Assembly: GCA_044356305.1 (NCBI GenBank)
Contig: JBIKWM010000001.1
Location: forward strand, 1-64,000
DNA from: JBIKWM01 sp044356305
GTDB lineage: Bacteria > Bacteroidota > Bacteroidia > UBA10329
DNA: 64,000 bases
Direction of reading: 5' to 3'
Position numbers and translations under genes: made by a program. The stretch's first letter is position 1, and each line of letters starts with the position of its first letter. This document shows positions 8,755 through 17,671 of the stretch, one piece after another. The notes beneath the pieces were generated by a model. The model did not search any database, had not been told where the DNA came from, and saw nothing but the letters and a program-made list of their open reading frames with translations.

Positions 8755-9447
8755 ATGAGATTCGGAGTGGTCATTTTCCCGGGCAGCAACTGTGATCAGG
8801 ACATGATACATGTGCTGCGCAGCGTGACGGGGCAGCCTGTGGTTGAGCTATGGCACAAGGATCACGACCTGCAGGGCTGCGACATGGTGGTGCTGCCCGG
8901 TGGTTTCTCGTATGGCGACTATCTGCGCAGCGGGGCCATTGCCCGCTTCTCACCCATCATGACCGAAGTGATGGCCCATGCCGCCCGTGGTGGCTACGTT
9001 TTCGGGGTTTGCAACGGTTTTCAGATCCTGTGCGAGAGCGGTCTGCTGCCCGGGGCGCTGCTGCACAACACCAGCCACAAGTTCATCTGCCGCAATGTGC
9101 AGATAGCCGCCCAGACCACCGACTCGCTCATCACCAATGCGGTGCAGAAGGGCAAGGCGCTCACCATCCCCATCGCCCATGGCGAGGGCCGGTTTTACGC
9201 CCCCGATGCCATGCTGAAGGAGATTGAGGACAACGATCAGGTGCTGTTCCGCTACTGCGATGCGCAAGGGCACATCACCCCCGAGGCCAACCCCAACGGG
9301 GCCCTCAACAACATTGCGGGCATCACCAACAAGGGCCGCAACGTGTTCGGCATGATGCCCCACCCCGAGCGGGCCGCTGACCCCGTGCTTAGCAACACCG
9401 ATGGCCGTGCGCTCTTCGAGAGCATCATGGCCGGGGTTGGGGTTTGA
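8755..9447 (+). CDS. purQ: Phosphoribosylformylglycinamidine synthase, glutaminase subunit
   Basis: PurQ releases ammonia from glutamine for PurL in purine biosynthesis. At 230 residues it is the small separate subunit. The triad of a class I glutamine amidotransferase is visible: C86 in FGVCNGFQ, and H203 and E205 in MMPHPERA. The N-terminal FPGSNCDQD and the LPGGFSYGDYLR motif are typical. No purL or purS lies nearby. The last 17 codons, the stop and about 30 following bases are repeated at 10360-10443, downstream of an unrelated lipoprotein gene. Confidence 0.95.
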   Translation: MRFGVVIFPGSNCDQDMIHVLRSVTGQPVVELWHKDHDLQGCDMVVLPGGFSYGDYLRSGAIARFSPIMTEVMAHAARGGYVFGVCNGFQILCESGLLPGALLHNTSHKFICRNVQIAAQTTDSLITNAVQKGKALTIPIAHGEGRFYAPDAMLKEIEDNDQVLFRYCDAQGHITPEANPNGALNNIAGITNKGRNVFGMMPHPERAADPVLSNTDGRALFESIMAGVGV

Positions 9448-9477
9448 GGAAATAGCCGTTTGCCTATTACTGTTCGG
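9394..9477. repeat. purQ 3'-end direct repeat, proximal copy
   Basis: This 84-bp segment, from the NTDGR codons of purQ to 30 bp past its stop, recurs at 10360-10443 with about 4 mismatches. The two copies bracket the lipoprotein gene at 9568-10299. Confidence 0.9.
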
Positions 9478-9567
9478 TTTTAGTGCCTGCTGGAGGGACG
9501 TGGTCTCTACAACGCAGCTACCGAGCATTATCGCTGAGACAACCGAGGATTTGCTGGGGCCACTGCC

Positions 9568-10299
9568 TCAATCGGACCGATTGAACAATGATCTGAAAAG
9601 GGCGAACAGTGTGTAAAAGACCAAAGTAAGGGCCGACAGGGCCACTGATCCGAGACCGATGATGGCCATGATCATGCCGATACGCCAGTGCTTGGTTTTT
9701 GCAATTTTCTTGTTTCGGAGGATTTTGATAAGAACAAAGGTCACAATCCCGAATACAAGACCAGTGACCCCTGCCGATAAGATATACTCCAAAAAATCAG
9801 GACCAGAACCATAAGTGGTCTCCGCCTCATTGATATGGGCTATTACGAGACCCAACATGGTGGTTCCTGCGGCCGCAGCTGTTCCGCCCGTTGCGATTAT
9901 TGAACCTAACAAGGCCCTTTCCTGCTTCATAGTGTCCAGAGCCATATCGGTCTCAACCTGAAAAGGAAATGCAAGATGGTCAGTTTTCAGCCCATTCGCT
10001 ATAAGCGGCCACATAGCCCCTACTTGAGGAGCCTCTGTACTCGCTGATGCAGTGATATCTCCATCCAGAACGGGGGAATAAGGCATAGAATCGCCTTTTG
10101 CAATTGGCGGGGTATGTCTATCCGCCTTGTCCAGACCATTCTCTAATCTGAGACCTCCGTTCCGATTATCAAATGAAACATGGAACCCCGAACGATGTAG
10201 TCTTTTCTCAATACTTATTGTAGCGCAAGATGATAGCAACAACGCGCATAGAACGGACCATATCAGCCAACTCCGACCAAGTGATTCGACAACAGTCAT
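9568..10299 (-). CDS. Membrane-associated lipoprotein of unknown function
   Basis: The 243-residue protein starts with a hydrophobic leader and a lipobox (ALLLSSC, Cys at about residue 26), so it should be a lipoprotein. After the lipid anchor comes SIEKRLHRSGFHVSF. Similar basic-GFHV segments after a lipobox occur, as I recall, in other Bacteroidota lipoproteins of unknown function. The C-terminal half has about three hydrophobic helices (near 130-155, 170-195 and 205-235) separated by a basic loop (RNKKIAKTKHWR). The gene is on the opposite strand to purQ and sits between two copies of the purQ tail, so it looks like acquired cargo. No enzyme motif is seen. Confidence 0.7.
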   Translation of the reverse strand: MTVVESLGRSWLIWSVLCALLLSSCATISIEKRLHRSGFHVSFDNRNGGLRLENGLDKADRHTPPIAKGDSMPYSPVLDGDITASASTEAPQVGAMWPLIANGLKTDHLAFPFQVETDMALDTMKQERALLGSIIATGGTAAAAGTTMLGLVIAHINEAETTYGSGPDFLEYILSAGVTGLVFGIVTFVLIKILRNKKIAKTKHWRIGMIMAIIGLGSVALSALTLVFYTLFALFRSLFNRSD

Positions 10300-10359
10300 T
10301 GTGCTTCTCGTTCAGTTGAACAAGATGCAACAAATTTGGCGGCCCGACACTCTACGATT

Positions 10360-10443
10360 AACACCGATGGCCGTGCGCTCTTCGAGAGCATCATGGCCGG
10401 GGTGGGGGTTTGAGAAAATAGCTGTTTGCCTTTTACTGTTCGG
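10360..10443. repeat. purQ 3'-end direct repeat, distal copy
   Basis: This copy carries the last 17 purQ codons in frame, the TGA and 30 bp of downstream sequence, with about 80 of 84 bases identical to 9394-9477. Only the gene tail is present, so it is not a functional gene. Confidence 0.9.
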
Positions 10444-10588
10444 CTCTTGTATGCGGTCGAGGGGCATCAGGCCCATTCACCGCTTCATCAGCACCTTAAT
10501 TCCATGATTCGGAACAGCCTGATCATAGAAGAGTGTTGTCGGGACCCGAAACGCTGAATCCCGCGCCAATTCACACAGGGACTCAACC

Positions 10589-10776
10589 GGAACATTCCGA
10601 TTGACACGCTGCACGTGCCGGATATGAACTGGAACATAGGGGTCGTGCAGTTGCACCTGCCTGAAGCGATTGGGAACATTCCGATTGTCGTGCTGCACCT
10701 GCCGGATATGGACAGGAACATTCCGATCGTGTCTGTGGAATCCACAGACGGATTCGGAACATTCCAGTTGGCCCTG
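10589..10776. repeat. 42-bp (2 x 21) tandem array
   Basis: GGAACATTCC or close variants start at 10589, 10631, 10673, 10715 and 10756, so the period is 42 bp with one 41-bp step. Between them lies a second 21-bp unit like TGCACCTGCCGGATATGGAC. The two 21-mers look like loose inverse complements of each other, meeting at GTGCTGCAC. In the plus frame they read as alternating heptads (LHLPDMD, RNIPIVV), without a start codon. The rest of the gap between 10300 and 10832 holds only the distal purQ tail and no gene. Confidence 0.8.
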
Positions 10777-10832
10777 TGGGTGCCAAAGGCCCTATTGACC
10801 AAAAGCTATTGAAAGTCGACCCAAAAGGTCAG

Positions 10833-12146
10833 TCACTCCTCCTGCATCAGCCTGCCGCTGAGGCGGAGCAGATCCAATTCGGCCAGTTTGGCCTGCACAC
10901 GGCTGTCGAGTATATCGAGCTCTGACCGAAGGAGGCTGAGCTGCGCATCGCGGTACTCGAGGCCAGTGAGCTGGCCCAGGTTGTACAGCTCCTCGCTGCG
11001 CTGCACATTCTGCCGTGCCACATCGAGGTTGCGTGTGCGCAGGGCCATGCGCTGCATGGCGGTCTGCCAGTTGTCGTAGCCATTGGCAAGGTTGCGCATC
11101 ACCTCGGTGCGCGACTGCTCGAGCCGGAGCTTGTCGGTCTCAAGCGCCAGTTTGGCATTTTGTAGCTGCGTGCGCTTTTTGCGGCCATCGAAAAGATTGT
11201 AGCTGAGCGTGATGCCGCCATTGAACCCGAGATTGCTCGATTCTTTGAAGATGCTCACATCGCTGGTGGTGCGGCTGTAGCCATACGACCCGTTGATGGC
11301 CAGCACAGGGAACGTAAGCGAACGGTTGATGCGCACATCGTTCTCCGCCCGTTCCACACTCAGGGCCCCCAAAATGAGGGCGGCACTGTTGGCCTCGGCC
11401 CCTTCCTGCAGGTCGGCAAAGGCGGGCATGGTGCCCAGGGCTATCATGTCGTCCACTGGTCCGGCCTCTTCCTCGGGCAGCATTATCAGTGCCAACAGGT
11501 CGCGCCTCGCCCTGCGGGCCATGTACTCGGCATCAGCCAGAGTGGCGCTGTCCTGATTGACGTACAGTTCGGCATTGAGCACCTCGGTGCGGGTGCCGCT
11601 GCCATATTCGGCCCGCCTCCGGGCCCGCTCGAGGCGCTGCAGGCTCACCTCAAGGCTGCGCCTGACATTGGCCGCTGACTGTTGGGCGCGCAGGGCGCTG
11701 AGGTACGTTGTGGCCACACTCATCACGGTGGCCTCCACCTGCATGCGCTCGTCCAGTTCGCTCATGTCGCCATTGAGGCGCAGCCTGCGGTAATTGCGGA
11801 AATTGCCCAATCCATCGAACAGCACATAGCTGAAACCGAGACTGGCATTGAGGCCCGTGGCGGCCCCGCTGGTGTCGATGGCCGGAATGGCGGGGTTGGA
11901 GAAGGTCTGAGACGAGGAGTTGTAGCTGTACGTGGCGCCCCCGTTCAGGTCAACTTTGGGCAGCAGGTTGGCGTTGCCCGGCTTGGCGAGGTTCTTTACC
12001 ACATCGCTCTGGTTGCCCGCTATCTGTATGCTGAGGTTGCGCTCAAGGCCCAGTGCCATGGCCTTTTGCAAGGTAAGCGGCTCCTGTGCACCGGCCACCG
12101 TGGGCAGCAGGCATAGCAGCAGGGGTATGAGCAGGCGGTCAGACAT
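10833..12146 (-). CDS. TolC-family outer-membrane efflux protein
   Basis: The 437-residue protein has a signal peptide (ending VAGAQ) and two OEP repeats rich in long heptad-like helices (LTLQKAMALGLERNLSIQIAGNQ at the start; RTEVMRNLANGYDNWQTA in the second). This is the TolC trimeric channel fold that crosses the outer membrane and periplasm. Its start overlaps the end of the RND pump gene by 8 bp, so the two are translationally coupled. It should form a tripartite efflux complex with the two upstream gene products. Confidence 0.9.
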   Translation of the reverse strand: MSDRLLIPLLLCLLPTVAGAQEPLTLQKAMALGLERNLSIQIAGNQSDVVKNLAKPGNANLLPKVDLNGGATYSYNSSSQTFSNPAIPAIDTSGAATGLNASLGFSYVLFDGLGNFRNYRRLRLNGDMSELDERMQVEATVMSVATTYLSALRAQQSAANVRRSLEVSLQRLERARRRAEYGSGTRTEVLNAELYVNQDSATLADAEYMARRARRDLLALIMLPEEEAGPVDDMIALGTMPAFADLQEGAEANSAALILGALSVERAENDVRINRSLTFPVLAINGSYGYSRTTSDVSIFKESSNLGFNGGITLSYNLFDGRKKRTQLQNAKLALETDKLRLEQSRTEVMRNLANGYDNWQTAMQRMALRTRNLDVARQNVQRSEELYNLGQLTGLEYRDAQLSLLRSELDILDSRVQAKLAELDLLRLSGRLMQEE

Positions 12147-15100
12147 CGGTGCTGTGCTTGAGTTCCTGCACGGCCGGTTCCACCTCTTCGGGTGTGGGCC
12201 GCTGGCCCTCCCAGAGCCAGAGCAGGTACTGTTTCAGGTCGTTGAACAGGGACAGGGTGAGGGGCAGCAGCACCAGGGTGATGAAGGTGGCAGCGGCCAG
12301 ACCGTAGGCAACGGCAATGGCCATGGGCACAAGGAACTGCGCCTGAAAACTCTTTTCGAGGATCAATGGCCCGAGGCCCGCAATGGTGGTGACCGATGTG
12401 AGCATGATGGGCCTGAAGCGCGATATGGCCGCCTCGCGCAGTGCGTCAGCGAACCGTTTGCCTTCTTGCAGGTACATGTTGAGGGTCTCGATGAGCACTA
12501 TGCTGTCGTTCACCATCACCCCGATAAGGGCTATGATGCCGAAGAAGGAGAACAGGCTGATGACGGCCGCGTGCATCCAGTGGCCCAGCACCACACCCAT
12601 GAGCCCGAACGGGATCATGAACACCACCATGAACGCCTGCGAGAAACTGCGGAAAGTGATGACTATGATTGCCACCATGAGCAGGAACATGATGGGAAGG
12701 GCCTTGCCTGCCGATGCTCCCACCTTGCGGCTCTCGGCCGCCTGCCCTTCGAAACCGTAGGTCACGTTGGGGTACTTGGCCAGGATGGGCGGCAGGAACT
12801 CGTCTTCTATGCGGGCCATGACATCGGTGGCCGAGACGCCCGCATGGGCAATGTCGCCCTCAATGCGCACCTCGCGCTTGCCATACAGGCGGTTGATGGA
12901 AAGCAGCCCGCGCTCCACCTTGTGGGTGGTGAGTTCACTGAGCGGATAGCTGCCGCCATCGGCCGTGCGGATGCGCATCTTGCCCAGATCATCGAGCGAT
13001 GTGCGGCCCTCATCGGCATAGCGCACCCACACCTTCACCTCGTCCTCGCCCCGTTGCAGGCGCTGCACCTCGTGCCCGAAGAAACCCTGCCGCACCTGCC
13101 GCATCACATCAGACAGGGTTAGGCCCAGTTGCTTGGCACGTTCGTTCAGCTCAATGTCAATCTCCTTATATCCCTTCTGGTCGCTGGTGATCACATCGGC
13201 CACGTCCTTCAATCCTACAAGCTGGGCCTTGAGTTCATTTTTCGCCAGCTCAAGCTGGTGCAGGTCGTTGCCGAACAGCGACACGCTCACGGGCTTGCCG
13301 AAGGGCGTGCGCACCCCGTAGCTCAGATTCTCGGCATCGGGGATTATGCCCACCCGCTTGCGGATGGACATGGTGATGTCGAGCACCTTCATGTTGCGCG
13401 CCTCGCCATCGAGCAGGTACATGCTCACACGGCCCTGGTGCGGCCCGGGTCCTATGGCCTGCTCCACCTTGAGCACCACACTGGCTGTGTCAGCACGGGT
13501 ACCCTTGATGGAATCATTCACCTGCCAGGCCACAGTCTCAATCCTATCAAGCCAATCCTTGGTGATGCGCTCGTTGGTGCCCACGGGCAGGTCGAGGTTC
13601 ACGGTCACTTCATCGCGCTCAATGAATGGGAAGAAGGTGGTCTTGACGTGTCCACCTTTCAATGCTGCCACCGAGGCCATCAGTGCGGCCACGAAGAATG
13701 AGAGGCCCAGCAGCCTGTTGGCCATAAGGAAATCGTAGGCCGGGGCATATACCCGGTCGCGGAACGCGTTCATCAGCCCCGACATCTTATCGGATACGGC
13801 ATCGCTGAAGCGGTCGAACCAGCCCTTTTCGCCATGCAGCATCAGGTCGCGGCTATGGGCTATGTGGGCCGGTAGGATGAAGGCGGCCTCCACCAACGAA
13901 ATCATCAGGGTGGCTATGACCACAAAGGCAAGGTCGGGCACCATCTTGCCCAATCTACCGTCCAAAAAGAAGAACGTGCAGAACATCACCACGGTGGTCA
14001 GCACCGAGCTCACCACGGATGGAAGTACCTCAATTGACCCATCGATGGCGGCCTGGAGGGGCCCCTTGCCCCGCTCGAAGTGCTGATAGACGTTCTCACC
14101 TATCACAATACCGTCATCCACCAATATGCCCACCACGAGGATCATCCCGAAAAGCGACATGACATTGATGGTGATGCCGAAAAAGGCGGCCAAAAGGAAC
14201 ATACCCATGAAGGAGACCGGTATGCTCGAAGCCACCCAGAAGGCCAGCCTGATGCGCAGAAAGAGCGCCAGCACAATGAACACAAGGAAGAACCCGAACA
14301 CCCCGTTGCTCACCAGCAGGTCAATGCGCTGCTGCAAGGTTGTGCTGCCGTCATAGATCAGGTCGGCCTTGATGCCGTTATTCTCCTTGTTGAATCTCTC
14401 GATGTAGCCCCGCACGTATTCGGCCGTTGGGAGCAGATCCTCATCGTCAAGGCTGCTCACTATGACCACCACCGAGGGTTTGCGGTCCAGATACCTGCGG
14501 TTGGGCTGCTCGCTCCAGCGGTCCTCCACCTGCGCTATGTCGCTCAGGCGCACCACCCCGCCACCCGGGCGGCTGCGCACCACTATGGCCCGCATGTCCT
14601 TGGCGTTGTGGCCGCGGTGGCGCGCTCGGATTAGCATGTCCTCGCGCTCGGTCTTCACTGTTCCGCCAGTTATGTCGAGGTTCCATGAGCCAACGGCCTT
14701 GGCCACCTCATCGAACGTGATGCCGTATCCCTGCATCACCTCCTCGTTGAGCAGAACGGCCACTTCCTCCTCGGGGAAACCGGCCAACTCTATCTTGCTG
14801 ATGCCGGGCTGAGCCAGCAGGTCGTCCTCCACCTTGCGGGCCATCTGCTTCAGGGCGGGCAGGGGCATATCGGCATTGAGCGAGAAACTTATGGCCGTGG
14901 TCATGCCCTCCAGCTTGTACACCACCAGCTTCTCCATCCCCACGGGGAATGAGCTGATGCGGTCCAGGGAGTTCTTCACGTCCTGCACCATCACATCAAT
15001 CTTGCGGCCGCGCTCCACCTCAATGGTCACAGTGGCCGCATTCTCCATGGCCTTTGACGACACCTTGTATATGCCGCTCAGGCCCTTGAGGCGCTGTTCT

Positions 15101-15303
15101 ATGCGGGTCACAATGCCCTCCTCCACCTCCTCGGGCGAGGCACCCGGATACACCGCCTGCACCATGATGGTATCTGGCTCATACACGGGAAAGAAGGTGC
15201 TCTTGAGGTTCTGTAGCCCCAAGTAGCCGAAGCCCAGGATGGCCAGGATGAGCAGGTTACCCGTGATCGGGTACTTAATGAAGTAGGTGATGATGCTCCG
15301 CAT
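12139..15303 (-). CDS. RND-family efflux pump (AcrB/MMPL type)
   Basis: This 1054-residue inner-membrane transporter has the RND layout. A first helix (TGNLLILAILGFGYLGLQNL) is followed by a large periplasmic loop, a block of five to six helices near 330-500, a second loop, and a last helix block near 860-1030. Porter-domain sequences (QAVYPGASPEEVEEGIV) and the helix 4 region (GMILVVGILVDDGIVIGENV, with the paired Asp residues used for proton transfer) are typical of hydrophobe/amphiphile efflux. It lies between the adaptor gene (15 bp gap) and the TolC gene (8 bp overlap). The substrate cannot be read from sequence. Confidence 0.93.
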   Translation of the reverse strand: MRSIITYFIKYPITGNLLILAILGFGYLGLQNLKSTFFPVYEPDTIMVQAVYPGASPEEVEEGIVTRIEQRLKGLSGIYKVSSKAMENAATVTIEVERGRKIDVMVQDVKNSLDRISSFPVGMEKLVVYKLEGMTTAISFSLNADMPLPALKQMARKVEDDLLAQPGISKIELAGFPEEEVAVLLNEEVMQGYGITFDEVAKAVGSWNLDITGGTVKTEREDMLIRARHRGHNAKDMRAIVVRSRPGGGVVRLSDIAQVEDRWSEQPNRRYLDRKPSVVVIVSSLDDEDLLPTAEYVRGYIERFNKENNGIKADLIYDGSTTLQQRIDLLVSNGVFGFFLVFIVLALFLRIRLAFWVASSIPVSFMGMFLLAAFFGITINVMSLFGMILVVGILVDDGIVIGENVYQHFERGKGPLQAAIDGSIEVLPSVVSSVLTTVVMFCTFFFLDGRLGKMVPDLAFVVIATLMISLVEAAFILPAHIAHSRDLMLHGEKGWFDRFSDAVSDKMSGLMNAFRDRVYAPAYDFLMANRLLGLSFFVAALMASVAALKGGHVKTTFFPFIERDEVTVNLDLPVGTNERITKDWLDRIETVAWQVNDSIKGTRADTASVVLKVEQAIGPGPHQGRVSMYLLDGEARNMKVLDITMSIRKRVGIIPDAENLSYGVRTPFGKPVSVSLFGNDLHQLELAKNELKAQLVGLKDVADVITSDQKGYKEIDIELNERAKQLGLTLSDVMRQVRQGFFGHEVQRLQRGEDEVKVWVRYADEGRTSLDDLGKMRIRTADGGSYPLSELTTHKVERGLLSINRLYGKREVRIEGDIAHAGVSATDVMARIEDEFLPPILAKYPNVTYGFEGQAAESRKVGASAGKALPIMFLLMVAIIVITFRSFSQAFMVVFMIPFGLMGVVLGHWMHAAVISLFSFFGIIALIGVMVNDSIVLIETLNMYLQEGKRFADALREAAISRFRPIMLTSVTTIAGLGPLILEKSFQAQFLVPMAIAVAYGLAAATFITLVLLPLTLSLFNDLKQYLLWLWEGQRPTPEEVEPAVQELKHSTDV

Positions 15304-15318
15304 GGCCCTGTGCGATGA

Positions 15319-16419
15319 TCAGCGGACGGGAGTCACCTTGGTGCCGGGGGCCATGCTCTCGGAGGGGCTGCGCACAATGGCCACCCGGGCGGGCAGCCCC
15401 GTGATGGTGAGCCGGTCGCCATCGGCATGTACCGTCTGCACGGGCACGGCCCTGAGCAACGAATCGGGGCCTACGACCAGCACGGTACCATCGGTGAGCA
15501 CCTGCCCCTGACGAACCATGGCTGCCGAGGCCTGCGTGCCAAAATCGATGTGGCCGCTCAGATACTCGCCATCGCGGAGGCCGGCACTGGGGAGACTGAG
15601 GAACACGCCAACCATCTGGGTCCGGGGGTCCACACGGTCGCTGATGCGCACCACTGTGGCTTGCAGGGTGTCGCTGCCCTTGGCCACTTTGGCCCTTGCA
15701 CCCGGCTTTAGGCTCTGCGCCACGCGGGCCGGCACGGAGGTCTCCATCTCATACGAATCGGGGTCAATGAGCTCGCCCAACTGCTGACCTGCCACCACAT
15801 TGGAACCAGAAGTGACGGTGCCTTTGCCCATGGTGCCGCTGAACGGTGCCAGCACAATGAACTTGTCCAGCCGTGCCTCGGCACTGCGAATGCCATAGAA
15901 TTTGTCGTAAACGCCCTTGGATGTAAGGAACCTGCGCTCCTTCGGGTCGGTCACCTCTGGCAGGTCATCCAGCGGCTGGCGCTCATCGGCCGTGCCCACA
16001 TAGCGTTCCCACTTGCCGGCCGAGGCGGGGAAATCGAGGCTCAGGTCGGCCAGTTGCTGCGTGATGAGCGAAAGGAATGCGCTGCGCTGCGCCACCAGCG
16101 CCATGCGGGGTTCGCGGTCATCAATGCTGAATATGACCTGCCCCTTGCTGAAACGGCTGCCCTCGCGCACTTCGCCCTGCGGAACATGTATGCGTCCGGT
16201 CACCTCGCTGATCACCGTGGCCCTGCGGGTGGCAGCCACCATACCCGTGAAACTCTGCCGCAGCACCATGTCGGCCGTTGCGACCGAATCGAACTGGACC
16301 GGCTGCTGCTGCCTGGGGGTCTGTTTGGCCTCCTCGGCCGGGCGGGTGCCCAGCTTGCGGAACAGGACGACCCCGACCACCAGCACCGCTGCGGCCAGTA
16401 CAATAGACACTTTTCTCAT
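15319..16419 (-). CDS. RND periplasmic adaptor (membrane fusion protein)
   Basis: The 366-residue protein has one N-terminal membrane segment (VLAAAVLVVGVVLF). The divided lipoyl/barrel-sandwich halves follow (VTGRIHVPQGEVREGSRFSKG and FIVLAPFSGTMGKGTVTSGS), separated by a short helical hairpin, then the beta-barrel. It links the inner-membrane pump to the TolC channel. It is the first gene of the efflux operon. A candidate -7 element (CATCTTTG, 16451-16458) lies about 32 bp upstream of the ATG. Confidence 0.9.
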   Translation of the reverse strand: MRKVSIVLAAAVLVVGVVLFRKLGTRPAEEAKQTPRQQQPVQFDSVATADMVLRQSFTGMVAATRRATVISEVTGRIHVPQGEVREGSRFSKGQVIFSIDDREPRMALVAQRSAFLSLITQQLADLSLDFPASAGKWERYVGTADERQPLDDLPEVTDPKERRFLTSKGVYDKFYGIRSAEARLDKFIVLAPFSGTMGKGTVTSGSNVVAGQQLGELIDPDSYEMETSVPARVAQSLKPGARAKVAKGSDTLQATVVRISDRVDPRTQMVGVFLSLPSAGLRDGEYLSGHIDFGTQASAAMVRQGQVLTDGTVLVVGPDSLLRAVPVQTVHADGDRLTITGLPARVAIVRSPSESMAPGTKVTPVR

Positions 16420-16450
16420 GCGGTGATGCCCCTATGGGCGATTGAGGGTG

Positions 16451-16458
16451 CAAAGATG
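16451..16458 (-). promoter_or_regulatory. Candidate -7 element of the efflux operon
   Basis: On the minus strand this reads CATCTTTG, one base from the Bacteroidota consensus TAnnTTTG, in the short space upstream of the adaptor gene. No clear -33 TTTG is seen. Confidence 0.35.
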
Positions 16459-16550
16459 CGCCTGCTGGCGAACAGCACACCACGTTCTATGTTCACATCC
16501 ATGCTAAAGTCAGAAACTGACCTGTTCTTTGCCATCACATTCACACCCCG

Positions 16551-17177
16551 ATGGGCGTAACCGATTACATCATTCTCACCACCGTGGTGGTCTCTGGCGC
16601 GGCTCTGCTTCGGCCCGAACTCTCGCACCGCCTCATGTTCAATCCCTATCAGGTCAGCCACCGGGGCGAGTGGTTCCGTTTTATCACCCACGCCTTCGTG
16701 CATGCCGATTTCTTTCACCTTCTGGTCAACATGTGGGTGCTCTGGAATTTCGGGCCGAGTACCGAGGAGTTCTTCGTGGCCTATAAAGGCGGGGCGGGGC
16801 GGTTCCTGTTTCTGGTGCTGTATGTGGGCGGAGTGCTGTTCGCCAGCCTGCCATCGTACGGGCGCCACCGCAACAATGCCTCATATAACTCGGTGGGTGC
16901 CAGCGGGGCGGTGGCCGCAGTACTTTTCTCGGCCATCTACTTCACGCCCACTGTGGGCATAGGTATCATGTTCATCCCTGTGCCCATCCCAGCGTTCATT
17001 TTCGGAGTGCTGTATCTGGGTCTTGAGTGGTACATGGACAAGCGCGCCAACGACCACGTGGCGCACGATGCGCACTTCTGGGGTGCGGTGTTCGGTTTCT
17101 TCTACTCGGTGGTCATGGCCTGGCAGCAACTGCCCGTCTTCGTTGACGAAATTCGCTATTTCCTGGGCCTTTTATAA
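16551..17177 (+). CDS. Rhomboid-family intramembrane serine protease
   Basis: This 208-residue membrane protein has about six helices. The rhomboid hallmarks are visible: H56 and N60 in HLLVNMW (the oxyanion helix), catalytic S118 in GASGAVAAV, and H175 in AHDAHFWGAVFG. Rhomboids cleave other membrane proteins inside the bilayer. The stop overlaps the next start as TAATG, so it is translated with gmhB and the aminotransferase gene, though the three activities are not obviously related. Substrate unknown. Confidence 0.88.
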   Translation: MGVTDYIILTTVVVSGAALLRPELSHRLMFNPYQVSHRGEWFRFITHAFVHADFFHLLVNMWVLWNFGPSTEEFFVAYKGGAGRFLFLVLYVGGVLFASLPSYGRHRNNASYNSVGASGAVAAVLFSAIYFTPTVGIGIMFIPVPIPAFIFGVLYLGLEWYMDKRANDHVAHDAHFWGAVFGFFYSVVMAWQQLPVFVDEIRYFLGLL

Positions 17178-17671
17178 TGGATAGGCAGGGCAAAAAGGCT
17201 GTTTTTCTTGACCGCGATGGGGTGCTCAACCGCGAGATAGGGCGCTATTTGCAGAGCGTAGACGAGTTTGAAGTGCTGCCGCACGTGGCCGAGGTACTGG
17301 CCGAACTGAAAGAACGAGGCTATCTGCTCATTATTATATCGAACCAAGGTGGAATAGCAAAAGGCGAGGTGAGTCGGGAAACGGTGGATGCCATATTCAC
17401 CAAGCTCTTTACAGAATTGATGGCAGCGGGAGTGGTGCTCGATGCCTGGTATTATTGCCCGCATCACCCCGATGTGAGCCCGTGCCGATGCCGGAAGCCC
17501 GATAGTCTGTTGTTTGAACAGGCCATAGAATGGTATGATATCGACCCGGCCGCTTCGTACATGATAGGCGACCGCGAGCGCGACATTGAGGCCGCAGCCA
17601 AGGTGGGTGTGAGCGGCATTCTTATCGAATCGAACCAGGATCTGAGAACTGTGGCCCACCTGATCAGATGA
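17177..17671 (+). CDS. gmhB: HAD phosphatase, GmhB type (heptose bisphosphate phosphatase)
   Basis: The 164-residue HAD enzyme has DRDGVLN (nucleophile D12, acid D14), SNQGGI, and GDRERDIEAA for the metal. The zinc-binding loop special to GmhB and histidinol-phosphate phosphatases is present: C94, H96, C103 and C105 in CPHHPDVSPCRCRKP. GmhB removes the 7-phosphate of heptose 1,7-bisphosphate for lipopolysaccharide core synthesis. No other heptose genes are nearby, so histidinol-phosphate phosphatase is the alternative. It overlaps both neighbours (TAATG and ATGA). Confidence 0.82.
   Translation: MDRQGKKAVFLDRDGVLNREIGRYLQSVDEFEVLPHVAEVLAELKERGYLLIIISNQGGIAKGEVSRETVDAIFTKLFTELMAAGVVLDAWYYCPHHPDVSPCRCRKPDSLLFEQAIEWYDIDPAASYMIGDRERDIEAAAKVGVSGILIESNQDLRTVAHLIR

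Noticed and set aside
9568..10299. Integrase or transposase driving the purQ-tail insertion
   Set aside because: The only gene between the repeats is a lipoprotein with membrane helices and no recombinase motif.
10488..10812. Protein genes on either strand of the 42-bp array
   Set aside because: Both strands are open because the period is a multiple of three. Neither frame has a convincing start or a known pattern.
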